Below are positions 44,074 through 56,800 of a stretch of DNA of 64,000 nucleotides, in pieces. The DNA is taken from assembly GCA_911728455.2 (NCBI GenBank), contig OU452225.1, forward strand, positions 24,152,495 to 24,216,494, in the 5' to 3' direction. The notes below the pieces were generated by a model. It was not told the origin of the DNA and did no database searches. It saw only the letters and a list, made by a program, of their open reading frames with translations. The stretch comes from Marthasterias glacialis. Its lineage: Eukaryota > Echinodermata > Asteroidea > Forcipulatida > Asteriidae. Positions within the stretch are counted from its first letter, which is position 1. Each line of letters starts with the position of its first letter. The translations under genes were made by a program, and so were the position numbers.

Positions 44074-44472
44074 GTAAGTTTATCTCAGTTAGTTATAGGG
44101 AAGTTACACTCATGGATTTCTTTGACGTCAGGCTCATTTAGGCATAGGGGTATGCTGAGAAAGACAACTGATATGTGGATAATTGCTAAAGATCAAGATT
44201 GAATTCTCCACACCCAACCCACACATCAATTTCATTTAACTTTGGTTTAGTACCTTGGACAGGAAAGAGGGGGTGAGACCACAAGGCCCTCCTTTTTTTT
44301 ATCTGAAACTGAAAAATTGATTGAATTTAAACTCAACAACCAAATTAATGCACACGCTGACACAAAGCATTAATTCACTTTGGTTGGGTTTGTTTTACTA
44401 TCCATAACTAACAGTGAACCAGACGGACGTTGTACTTTTATTTATTTTGTTTATTTAAAACCATCTTTACAG

Positions 44473-44530
44473 AGGGTAACCCATCCAGCAATGCTGATCA
44501 TTTGGGGACCTCTTATATACAAATATTAAA
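44473..44530 (+). other. Array block C, candidate terminal exon, first of seven copies
   Basis: ACCATCTTTACAG precedes AGGGTAACCCATCCAGCAAT; the block runs into TATACAAATATT and an A run of 5-10 residues. The acceptor is identical in all seven copies. No good donor follows, so it could be a terminal exon, or the A run could mark an old retrotransposed end. Confidence 0.35.
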
Positions 44531-45202
44531 AAAAAAACACATCAGAGTATGAAGCAAACATAGTTGACAAGCATCTGCAATACTAAGTGAAAGAGATAGA
44601 AAATAGCACACATGCTCATAGTTTCCTCAAATTCCACTTTTATGCTTTGTGTAGATATCAGATAGCTGGAACAAATTGTCACCGGTTTTGCAAATGAAAG
44701 GGCTTGTCAAAAATCAAGTTTTCTACATTTTTGAGTTGTTTTGTTTGACTCCCTGCATTTGATCATGACTGTAAATCAAATTATGCTAAGTTTCTTGATT
44801 ACAATAATTTGTAAGTGACCATTCACCTCAGTAATATAACTGCATTCTACCTTTTCCATACAAACGAGCACCGCCATACATGTGTGAAATACATTGTACA
44901 AAAACACATCCAAGTCCCCATCCAAGTCAGGAAAATACAAAGTTAAATAATGTGAGATATGGAGAGTCCAATTTTTAATTTAGTGACAATTTAAGTTAAA
45001 TAAACTGTATCAATGTGCAGATTGGGTATGAAGAGTAAACATTTTTAATTAAAAGTAACTATTCCCAAGTCAGTTGTCTTTTTCAATAGGCCTTCTACTT
45101 TATTTCCAAATCAGATATTCTTGGTCCAAAATTAACTAAAGTACTACTGGTAGTTGTTTGAATTAAACTTGTACTAAATTCTTTCATTTTTTCCCCCTTC
45201 AG

Positions 45203-45294
45203 ACTTGTACCTTGTGCTTGCACTTCCACGATATCATCGTATTAACCAAATAGATTGCAACCACCTATACACGTCTGCTTGTACGTTTTCTAAG
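45203..45294 (+). other. Array block B in a strongly shortened unit
   Basis: Second copy of block B, in a unit lacking A and C. To its left the joint at ~44908 fuses the region after block C to the region before B; to its right, at ~45416, the sequence after B (GTTGCTAAAGAT) jumps to the TTGAACTTGTCCATG region before the second inverted-repeat segment. Confidence 0.75.
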
Positions 45295-48200
45295 GTAAGT
45301 TTATCTCAGTTAGTTATAGGGAAGTTACACTCATGGATTCCTTTGACGTCAGGCTCATTTAGGCATAGGGGTATACTGAGAAAGACAACTGATATGTGGA
45401 TAGTTGCTAAAGATTTGTTGAACTTGTCCATGTAAAAAGCAGAGAAAAATTATTCAATTTGAGTTAAACTAAGCAAAAACAGGAGGTCCTTGTGTAAGGG
45501 GGGCAGTGGGATTGAGGCCCCCCTACTCAGAACTGTTGCCCCCTCCCCACAAATGAGATCGAAAAATGCCCAAATGAATGGTTCAACATGTTAAATAGCC
45601 CCCAAATTATGTCTTTGCCCCCTAATGAAAATGTCTGGTTACCCACTGCCTTTGAGGTGTTGGGGACTTCATGAGGCAAAGTATGTCTTTGTTTGAGACG
45701 CTCTCTCTAAATACTTTATGCAGCATTTGGGTATCACAAAATACCTAGCTGTCAGAGGGCGTTCTATTTGCAACAGATTTCTGTTACTTCCGTAAATGAC
45801 AGTCAAGTCTAAACAATTATTCCTTGTACACACTGCCCTCTTCAGTAGGAACTTGTCCATGTTAAAAGCAGAGAAAAGTTATTCAATTTGAGCTGAACTA
45901 ATGAAAAACAGGTTGCCCTTGTGGCCTGACCCCTCTGCCCCATCCAAGTTAGGAAAATACAAAGTTAAATATCGCGAGATATGGAGAGTCCAATTTTTAA
46001 TTAAATGACTGTTTAAGTTAAATAAAGTGTATCAGTGCCAAGATTGGGTATGACGAGTAAACTTTTTTAATTAAAAGTAACTATTCCTACGTCAGTTGTC
46101 TTTCCCAATAGGTCTTCTACTTCATTTCCAAATCGGATATTCTTGGTCCAAAATAAACTAAAGTACTACTGGTAGTTGTTTGAATTAAACTTGTACTAAA
46201 TTCTTTCATTTTTTCCCCCTTCAGACTTGTACCTTGTGCTTGCACTTCCACGATATCATCGTATTCACCAAATAGATTGCAACCACCTATACACGTCAGC
46301 TTGTACGTTTTCCAAGGTAAGTTTATCTCAGTTAATTATAGGGAAGTTACACTCATGGATTCCTTTGACGTCAGGCTCATTTAGGCATAGGGGTATACTG
46401 AGAAAGACAACTGAGATGTGGATAGTTGCTAAAGATCAAGATTGAATTCTCCACACCCCACCCACACATCAATTTCATTTAACTTTGTTTTAGTACCTTG
46501 GACAGGAAAGAGGGGATGAGACCACAAGGCCCTCCTTTTTTTACCTCAAAGTGAAAAATTGATTGAATTTAAACTCAACAACCAAATTAATGCACACGCT
46601 GACACAAAGCATTAATTCACTTTGGTTGGGTTTGTTTTACTATCCATAACTAACAGTGAACCAGACGGACGTTGTCCTTTTATTTATTTTTTTTATTTAA
46701 AACCATCTTTACAGAGGGTTACCCATCCAGCAATGCTGATCATTTGGGGACCTCTTATATACAAATATTAAAAAAAAACATCAGAGTATGAAGCAAACAT
46801 AGTTGACAAGTATCTGCAACACTAAGTGAAAGAGATAGAAAATAGCACACATGCTCATAGTTTCCTCAAATTCCACTTTTATGCTTTATGTAGATATCAG
46901 ATAGCTGGAACAAATTGTCACTGGTTTTGCAAATGAAAGGGCTTGTCAAAAATGACGTTTTCTACATTTTTGAGTTGTTTTGTTTCACTCCCTGCATTTG
47001 AACATGATTGTAAGCCATCCCAAATTGATGCTTAATCAAATTATGCTAAGTTTCTTGATTACATGAATTTGCAAATGACCATTCTCCTCAGTATTATAAA
47101 TGCATTCTACATTTTTACAAAGAAACGAGCACCCCCATACATGTGCGAAATACATTGTACAAAAACAGTATGAGCACGTAGGTCAAGTTGTATTTGCATT
47201 TCCTGAAGAGGCCGGCTGGTTTGGTTACTGGGTTTGATGATTCAGAATTTGCAGACATTTTACTGAAGGATGTAATGGCCCAAAATTTATATTTCTGACT
47301 TTTATAAAAATGTACAAAACATAATTGTTGAGAAATGTTGATTCTATTTGGGAAGGCGCTTTTGAAAGGGGGGGGTAAAATCTAAAATGTTTAGAGAGGT
47401 AGAGTTAATGATTAGAGATAAAGTTTGACATTGAAATGTTCTGAACATTTTTTATAAAAGGAATGTATCAACAACTAGTTATTGATTATATGTAATCTAT
47501 GAGTTTTCTAGTCTAACTTATTTCTGATTGTTCTTTTTTGTGCAGTGAGGGGAGATATAGTACGTCAAGAACGACTGATGTTCTACTAAAATAACTGGCC
47601 AGGGGGATGTCCAAGTTAGCCTTTGTCAGCTGAGAACTGAAGTATGAAGAATAGTCAGATTTAAAAGGTAAACACCAGTTGTTGGGGTTAGGTAGGTGGA
47701 AAGGGGATATTGGGATCCAAGAGCCTCAACATGAGAAACCATTGCCACTGTCTTGAAGAAGTTTTATTTTGGCAGACGTGGTAGGTTTGTTTCATTTTAC
47801 TTCGCTTGTGAGCAGCGGCATAACCTGGGGGGGGGGCTTGAGCCCCTTTCCCCTCCCCTGCTCAAAATCCTTGCCCCCCCCCCCAAATGAGATTGAAAAA
47901 TGCACAAATGAATGGTTTGATACGTTAACGTACACCACTAAAGATATATCTTTGCCCCTGCATGCTCCCCCAAACAAAAACGTCTGGTTACGCCATATTA
48001 GGTGTTTGGGAGTTTATATGTCAGTGATCTATGCCATCTTGAGGAAAAATATGTCTTGAGGCATGTTGTTCTATTTGCAAAAGATTTACGTTACTTCAGA
48101 AAATGACAATCAAGTAAGAAAGATTAATCACATTACACAGTGCCCTCTTCAGTTGGAACTTGTCCATGTAAAAAGCTGAGAAAAATGATTCAATTTGAGT

Positions 48201-51200
48201 TAAACTCAGCGAAAACAGGAAGTCCTTGTGTAAGGGGGGCAGTGGGATTGATGCCCCGCTACTCAGAACTCTTCCCCCTCCCCACAAATGAGATCGAAAA
48301 ATGCACAAATGAATGATTCAATATGTTAAATAGCCCCCAAATTATGTCTTTGCCCCCCTAATGAATAAGTCTGGTTACCCACTGCCTTTGAGGTGTTGGG
48401 GACTTCATGAGGCAAAGTATGTCTTTGTTTGAGACGCTCTCTCTAAATACTATATGCAGCATTGGGGTATCACAAAATACCTAGCTGTCAGAGGGCGTTC
48501 TATTTGCAACAGATTTCTGTAAATGACAGTCAAGTCTGAACAATTATTCACATTACACACTGCCCTCTTCAGTAGGAACTTGTCAATGTTAAAAGCGGAG
48601 AAAAATTATTCAATTTGAGCTGAACTAATGAAAAACAGGTTGCCCTTGTGGCCTGACCCCTCTGCCCCATCCAAGCTAGGAAAATACAAAGTTAAATAAC
48701 ATGAGATATGGAGAGTCCAATTTTTAATTAAATTACTGTTTAAGTTAAATAAAGTGTATCGATGCGGAGATTGGGTATGACAAGTAAACTTTTTTAATTA
48801 AAAGTAACTCTTCCCACGTCAGTTGTCTTTCCCAATAGGTCTTCTACTTCATTTCCAAATCAGATACTCTTGGTCCAAAATAAACTAAAGTACTACTGGT
48901 AGTTGTTTGAATTGAACTTGTACTAAATTCTTTCATTTTTTCCCCCTTCAGAATTGTACCTTGTGCTTGCACTTCCACGATATCATGGTATTCACCAAAT
49001 AGATTGCAACCACCTATACACGTCAGCTTGTACGTTTTCCAAGGTAAGTTTATCTCAGTTAGTTATAGGGAAGTTACACTCATGGATTCCTTTGACGTCA
49101 GGCTCATTTAGGCATAGGGGTATACTGAGAAAGACAACTGATATGTGGATAGTTGCTAAAGATCAAGATTGAATTCTCCAAACCCCACCCACACATCAAT
49201 TTCATTCAACTTTGTTTTAGTACTTTGGACAGGAAAGAGGGGATGAGACCACAAGGCCCTCCTTTTTTTACCTCACACTGAAAAATTTATTGAATTTAAA
49301 CTGAACAACCAAATTAATGCACAGGCTGACACAAAGCATTAATTCACTTTGGTTGGGTTTGTTTTACTATCCATAACTAACAGTGAACCAAACGGACGTT
49401 GTACTTTAATTTTTTTATTTATTTAAAACCATCTTTACAGAGGGTAACCCATCCAGCAATGCTGATCATTTGGGGACCTCTTATATACAAATATTAAAAA
49501 ACCATCAGAGTATGAAGCAAACATAGTTGACAAGCATCTGCAATACTAAGTGAAAGAGATAGAAAATAGCACACATGCTCATAGTTTCTTCAAATTCCAC
49601 TTTTATGCTTTGTGTAGATTTCAGATAGCTGGAACAAATTGTCACCAGTTTCGCAAATGAAAGGGCTTGTCAAAAATCACGTTTTCTACATTTTTGAGTT
49701 TTTGTTTCACTCCCTGCATTTGAACATGATTGTAAGCCATCCCAAATTGATGCTTAATCAAATTATGCTAAGTTTCTTGATTACAATAATTTGTAAGTGA
49801 CCATTCACCTCAGTAATATAACTGCAATCTACATTTTCACAAACAAACGAGCACCCCCATACATGTGCGAAATACATTGTACAAAAACAGTATGAGCACG
49901 TAGGTCAAGTGGTATTTGCATTTCCTAAAGAGGCCGGCTGGTTTGGTTACTGGGTTTGATCATTCAGGATTTCCAGACATTTTACTGAAGGATGTAATGG
50001 CCTAAAATTTATATTTCTGACTTTCATAAAAATGTATAAAGCATAATTGTTGAGAAATGTTGATTCTATTTGGGAAGGCGCTTTTGAAAGGGGCGGGTGG
50101 TAAAATCTAAAATGTTTAGGGAGGTAGAGTTAATTAATAGAGATAAAGTTTGACATTGAAATGTTCTGAACATTTTTTATAAAAGGAATGTATCAACATC
50201 TAGTTATTGATTACATGTAATCTATGAGTTTTCTAGTCTAACTTATTTCCAATTTTCTTTTTTGTGTAGTGAGGTGAGATGTACGTCAAGAACGACTGAT
50301 GTTATACTAAGATAACTGGCCAGGGGGATGTCCAAGTTAGCCTTTGTCAGCTGAGAACTGAAGTACGAAGAACAGTCGTATTTAAAAGGTAAACACCAGT
50401 TGTTGGGGTTAGGTAGATGGAAAAGGAATAGTGGGATCCAAGTGCCTCAACATGAGAAACCATTGCCACTGTTCTGAAGAACTTTTATTTTGGCAGACGT
50501 GGTTGGTTTGTTTCATTTTACTTCGCTTGTGAGCAGCGGCATAACCTGGGGGGGGGGGGCTTGAGCCCATTTCCCCTCCCCTGCTCAAAACCCTTGCCCC
50601 CCCCCTAACTGAGATTGAAAAATGCACAAATGAATAGTTCGATACATTAAATTACACCACTAAAATTATATCTTTGCCCCTGCATGCTCCCCCAAACAAA
50701 AATGTCTGGTTACGCCTTGTGAGGCGTTGGGGAGTTTATATCTCAGTGATCTATGCCAACTTGAGGAAAAATATGTCTTGAGGCATGTTGTTCTATTTGC
50801 AATAGATTTACGTTACTTCAGTAAATGACAATCAAGTAAGAAAGATTAATCACATTACACACTGCTCTTTTCAGTTGGAACTTGTCCATGTAAAAAGCAG
50901 AGAAAAATGATTCAATTTGAGTTAAACTAAGCGAAAACAGGAGTTCCTTGTGTAAGGGGGGCAGTGGGATTGAGGACCCCCTACTCAGAACTTTTGCCCC
51001 CCCCCCTTCAAGAAATGAGATAGAAAAATGGTAAAAATGAATGGTTCAATATGTGAAATAGCCCCCAAATTATGTCTTTGCCCCCCTAATGAAAATGTCT
51101 GGTTACCCACTGCCTTTTGAGGTGTTGAGGAAGTTCATAAGTCATCTTGGGGCAAAGTATGTCTTTGTTCCAGACACAACCCTCTAAATACTTTATGCAG

Positions 51201-53021
51201 CATTTGGGTATCACAGAATACCTAGCTGTCAGAGGGCGTTCTATTTGCAACAGATTTCTGTTACTTCCGTAAATGACAGTCAGGTCTGAACAATTATTCA
51301 CGGTACACACTGCCCTCTTCAGTAGGAACTTGTCCATGTTGAAAGCAGAGAAAAATTATTCAATTTGAGCTGCACTAATGAAAAACAGGTTGCCCTTGTG
51401 GCCTGACCCCTCTGCCCCATCCAACTTAGGAAAATACAAAGTTAAATAACGCGAGATATGGAGAGTCCAATTTTTAATTAAATGACCGTTTAAGTTAAAT
51501 AAAGTGTATCAATGCGGAGATTGGGTATGAAGAGGAAACTTTTTTAATTAAAAGTTACTCTTCCCACGTCAGTTGTCTTTCCCCATAGGTCTTCTACTTC
51601 ATTTCCAAATCGGATATTCTTGGTCCAAAATAAACTAAAGTACTACTGGTAGTTGTTTGAATTAAACTTGTACTAAATTCTTTCATTTTTTCCTCCTTCA
51701 GACTTGTACCTTGTGCTTGCACTTCCACGATATCATCGTATTCTCCAAATAGATTGCAACCACCTATACACGTCAGCTTGTACATTTTCTAAGGTAAGTT
51801 TATCTCAGTTAGTTATAGGGAAGTTACACTCATGGATTCCTTTGACGTCAGGCTCATTTAGGCATAGGGGTGTACTGAGAAAGACAACTGAGATGTGGAT
51901 ACTTGCTAAAGATCAAGATTGAATTCTACACACCCCACCCACACATCAATTTCGTTTAACTTTGTTTTAGTACCTTGGACAGGAAAGAGGGGATGAGACC
52001 ACAAGGCCCTCCTTTTTTAACCTGAAACTGAAAAATTAATTGAATTTAAACTCAACAACCAAATTAATGCACACGCTGACACGAAGCATTAATTCACTTT
52101 GGTTGGGTTTGTTTACTATCCATAACTAACAGTGAACCAGACGGACGTTGTACTTTTATTTTCTTTATTTATTTAAAACCATCTTTACAGAGGGTAACCC
52201 ATCCAGCAATGCTGATCATTTGGGGACCTCTTATATACAAATATAAAAAAAAAACCATCAGAGTATGAAGCAAACATAGTTGACAAGCATCTGCAATACT
52301 AAGTGAAAGAGATAGAAAATAGCACACATGCTCATAGTTTCCTCAAATTCCACTTTTATGCTTTGTGTAGATATCAGATAGCTGGAACAAATTGTCACCG
52401 GTTTAACAAATAAAAGGGCTTGTCAAAAATCACGTTTTCTACATTTTTGAGTTGTTTTTGTTTCACTCCCTGCATTTGAACATGATTGTAAGCCATCCCA
52501 AATTGATGCTTAATCAAATTATGCTAAGTTTCTTGATTACAATAATTTGTAAGTGACCATTCACCTCAGTAATATAACTGCATTCTACATTTTCACAAAC
52601 AATCGAGCACCCCCATACATGTGCGAAATACATTGTACAAAAACAGTATGAGCACTTAGGTCAAGTTGTATTTGCATTTCCTAAAGAGGCCGGCTGGTTT
52701 GGTTTCTGGGCTTTATCATTCAGGATTTCCAGACATTTTACTGAAGGATGTAATGGCCTAAAATTTATATTTCTGACTTTCATAAAAATGTATAAAACAT
52801 AATTGTTGAGAAACGTTGATTCTAGTAGGGAAGGCGCTTTTGAAAGGGGGGTAAAATCTAAAATGTTTAGGGAGGTAGAGTTAATTAATAGAGATAAAGT
52901 TTGACTTTAAAATGTTCTGAACATTTTTTATAAAAGGAATGTATCAACAACTAGTTATTGATTGTATGTAATCTATGAGTTTTCTAGTCTAACTTATTTC
53001 CGATTTTTCTTTTTTGTGTAG

Positions 53022-53873
53022 TGAGGGGAGATGTACGTCAAGAACGACTGATGTTCTACTAAGATAACTGGCCAGGGGGATGTCCAAGTTAGGCTTTGTC
53101 AGCTGAGAACTGAAGTACGAAGAACAGTCGTATTTAAAAGGTAAACACCAGTTGTTGGGGTTAGGTAGATGGAAAGGGGATAGTGGGATCCAAGAGCCTC
53201 AACATGAGAAACCATTGCCACTGTCTTGAAGAACTTTTAGTTTGGTAGACGTGGTTGGTTTGTTTCATTTTACTTCGCTTGTGAGCAGCGGCATAACCTT
53301 GGGTTGGGGGCTTGAGCCCCTTTCCCCTCCCCTGCTCAAAATCCTTGCCCCCCCCCCCCCAAATGAGATTGAAAATGCACAAATGAATGGTTTGATACGT
53401 TAAATTACACCACTCAAATTATATATTTGCCCGTGCATGCTCCTCCAAAAGAAAATGTCTGGTTAAGCCTTGTGAGGCGTTTGGGAGTTTATATCTCAGT
53501 GATCTCAGCCATCTTGGGGAAAAATATGTCTTGAGGCATGTTGTTCTATTTGCAATAGATTTACGTTACTTCAGTAAATGACAATCAAGTAAGAAAGATT
53601 AATCACATTACACACTGCTCTTTTCAGTTGGAACTTGTCCATGTAAAAAGCTGATAAAAATGATTCAATTTGAGTTAAACTCAGCAAAAACAGGAAGTGT
53701 TTGTGTCAGGGGGGCAGTGGGATTGATGCCCCCCTACTCAGAACTCTTCCCCCCCCCCCCCCACAAATGAGATCGAAAAATGCACAAATGAATGGTTCAA
53801 TATGTTAAATAGCCCCCAAATTATGTCTTTGCCCCCCTAATGAATATGTCTGGTTACCCACTGCCTTTGAGAC
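53022..53873 (+). repeat. Shortened array unit: A block without B and C
   Basis: Begins with block A, includes both inverted-repeat segments, then jumps at ~53873 (CTGCCTTTGAG|ACATTTTACTG) to the DNA preceding the next block A. Blocks B and C are missing. The joint shares only AG with the two parental sequences. Confidence 0.8.
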
Positions 53874-56800
53874 ATTTTACTGAAGGATGTAATGGCCTAA
53901 AATTTATATTTCTGACTTTCATAAAAATGTATAAAACATAATTGTTGAGAAATGTTGATTCTATTTGGGAAGGCGCTTTTGAAAGGGGGGGTAAAATCTA
54001 AAATGTTTAGGGAGGTAGAGTTAATTAATAGAGATAAAGTTTGACATTAAAATGTTCTGAACATTTTTTATAAAAGGAATGTATCAACAACTAGTTATTG
54101 ATTATGTGTAATCTATACGTTTTCTAGTCTAACTTATTTCCAATTTTTCATTTTTGTGCAGTGAGGGGAGATGTAGTATGTCAAGAACGACTGATGTTCT
54201 ACTAAGATAACTGGCCAGGGGGATGTCCAAGTTAGCCTTTGTCAGCTGAGAACTGAAGTACGAAGAACAGTTGTTATTAAAAGGTAAACACCAGTTGTTG
54301 GGGTTAGGTAGATGGAAAGGGGATAGTGGGATCCAAGAGCCTCAACATGCGAAACCATTGCCACTGTCTTGAAGAACTTTTATTTTGGCAGACGTGGTTG
54401 GTTCGCTTCATTTTACTTCGCTTGTGAGCAGCGGCATAACCTGGGGGGGGGGTTGAGCCCCTTTCCCCTCCCCTGCTCAAAACCCTTGCCCCCCCCCCCC
54501 CAGAGAGATTCAAAAATGCACGAATGAATGGTCCTATATGTTAAATTACACCACTTAAATTATATCTTTGCCCCTGCATGCTCCCGAAAACGAAAATGTC
54601 TGGTTATGCCTTGTGAGGCGTTGGGGAGTTTATATCTCAGTGATCTAAGCCATCTTGAGGAAAAATATCTGTTGTGGCATGTTGTTCTATTTGCAATAAA
54701 TTTACGTTACTTCAGTAAATGACAATCAAGTAAGACAGATTAATCACATTACACAGTGCCCTCTTCAGTTGGAACTTGTCCATGTAAAAAGCTGATAAAA
54801 ATGATTCAATTTGAGTTAAACTCAGCAAAAACAGGAAGTCTTTGTGTAAGGAGGGCAGTGGGATTGATGCCCCCCTACTCAGAACTCTTCCCCCCCCCCC
54901 CCACAAATGAGATCGAAAAATGCACAAATGAATGGTTCAATATGTTAAATAGCCCCCAAATTATGTCTTTGCCCCCCTAATGAAAATGTCTGGTTACCCA
55001 CTGCCTTTGAGGTGTTGGGAAGTTCATAAGTCATCTTGAGGCAAAGTATGTGTTTGTTCCAGACACAACCCTCTAAATACTTTATGCAGCATTTGGGTAT
55101 CACAAAATACCTAGCTGTCAGAGGGCGTTCTATTTGCAACAGATTTCTGTTACTTCCGTAAATGACAGTCAGGTCTGAACAATTATTCACGGTACACACT
55201 GTCCTCTTCAGTAGGAACTTGTCCATGTTGAAAGCAAAGAAAAATTATTCAATTTGAGCTGCACTAATGAAAAACAGGTTGCCCTTGTGGCCTCACCCCT
55301 CTGGCCCATCCAAGTTAGGAAAATACAAAGTCAAATAACGCAAGATATGGAGAGTCCAATTTTTAATTAAGTTGCTGTTTAAGTTAAATAAAGTGTATCA
55401 ATGCGGAGATTGGGTATGACGAGGAAACTTTTTTAATTAAAAGTTACTCTTCCAACGTCAGTTGTCTTTCCCAATAGGTCTTCTACTTCATTTCCAAATC
55501 GGATATTCTTGGTCCAAAATAAACTAAAGTACTACTTGTAGTTGTTTGAATTAAACTTGTACTAAATTCTTTCATTTTTTCCTTCTTCAGACTTGTACCT
55601 TGTGATTGCACTTCCACGATATCATCATATTCACCAAATATAGATTGCAACCACCTATACACGTCAGCTTGTACGTTTTCTAAGGTAAGTTTATCTCAGT
55701 TAGTTATAGGGAAGTTACACTCATGGATTCCTTTGACGTCAGGCTCATTTAGGCATAGTGGCATACTGAGAAAGACAACTGAGATGTGGATACTTGCTAA
55801 AGATCAAGATTGAATTCTACACACCTCACCCACACATCAATTTCGTTTAACTTTGTTTTAGTTCCTTGGACAGGAAAGAGGGGGTGAGACCACAAGGCCC
55901 TCCTTTTTTTACCTGAAACTGAAAAATTAATTGAATTTAAACTCAACAACCAAATTAATGCACATGCTGACACAAAGCATTAATTCACTTTGGTTGGGTT
56001 TGTTTTACTATCCATAACTAACAGTGAACCAGACGAACGTTGTACTTTTATTTATTTTATTCATTTAAAACCATCTTTACAGAGGGTAACCCATCCAGCA
56101 ATGCTGATCATTTGGGGACCTCTTATATACAAATATAAAAAAAAACATCAGAGTATGAAGCAAACATAGTTGACAAGCATCTGCAATACTAAGTGAAAGA
56201 GATAGAAAATAGCACACATGCTCATAGTTTCCTCAAATTCCACTTTTATGCTTTGTGTAGATATCAGATAGCTGGAACAAATTGTCACCGGTTTCACAAA
56301 TAAAAGGGCTTGTCAAAAATCACGTTTTCTACATTTTTGAGGTTTATTTTTTCACTCCCTGCATTTGAACATTATTGTAAGCCATTGTGAATTGATGCTT
56401 AATCAAATTATGCTAAGTTTCTTGATTACAATAATTTGTAAGTGACCATTCACCTCAGTAATATAACTGCATTCTACATTTTCACAAACAATCGAGCACC
56501 CCCATACATGTGCGAAATACATTGTACAAAAACAGTATTAGCACGTAGGTCAAGTTGTATTTGCTTTTCCTGAAGAGGCCAGTTGGTTTGGTTACTGGGC
56601 TTGATCATTCAGGATTTCCAGACATTTTACTGAAGGATGTAATGGCCTAAAATTTATATTTCTGACTTTCATAAAAATGTATAAAACATAATTGTTGAGA
56701 AATGTTGATTCTATTTGGGAAGGTGCTTTTGAAAGGGGGGGGGGGGTAAAATCTAAAATGTTTAGGGAGGTAGAGTTAATTAATAGAGATAAAGTTTGAC

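Noticed and set aside
47769-48059. ~96-codon frames starting MADVVGL, repeated in the array
   Set aside because: They run through the hAT-type element and its G/C tracts, whose length changes shift the frame between units.
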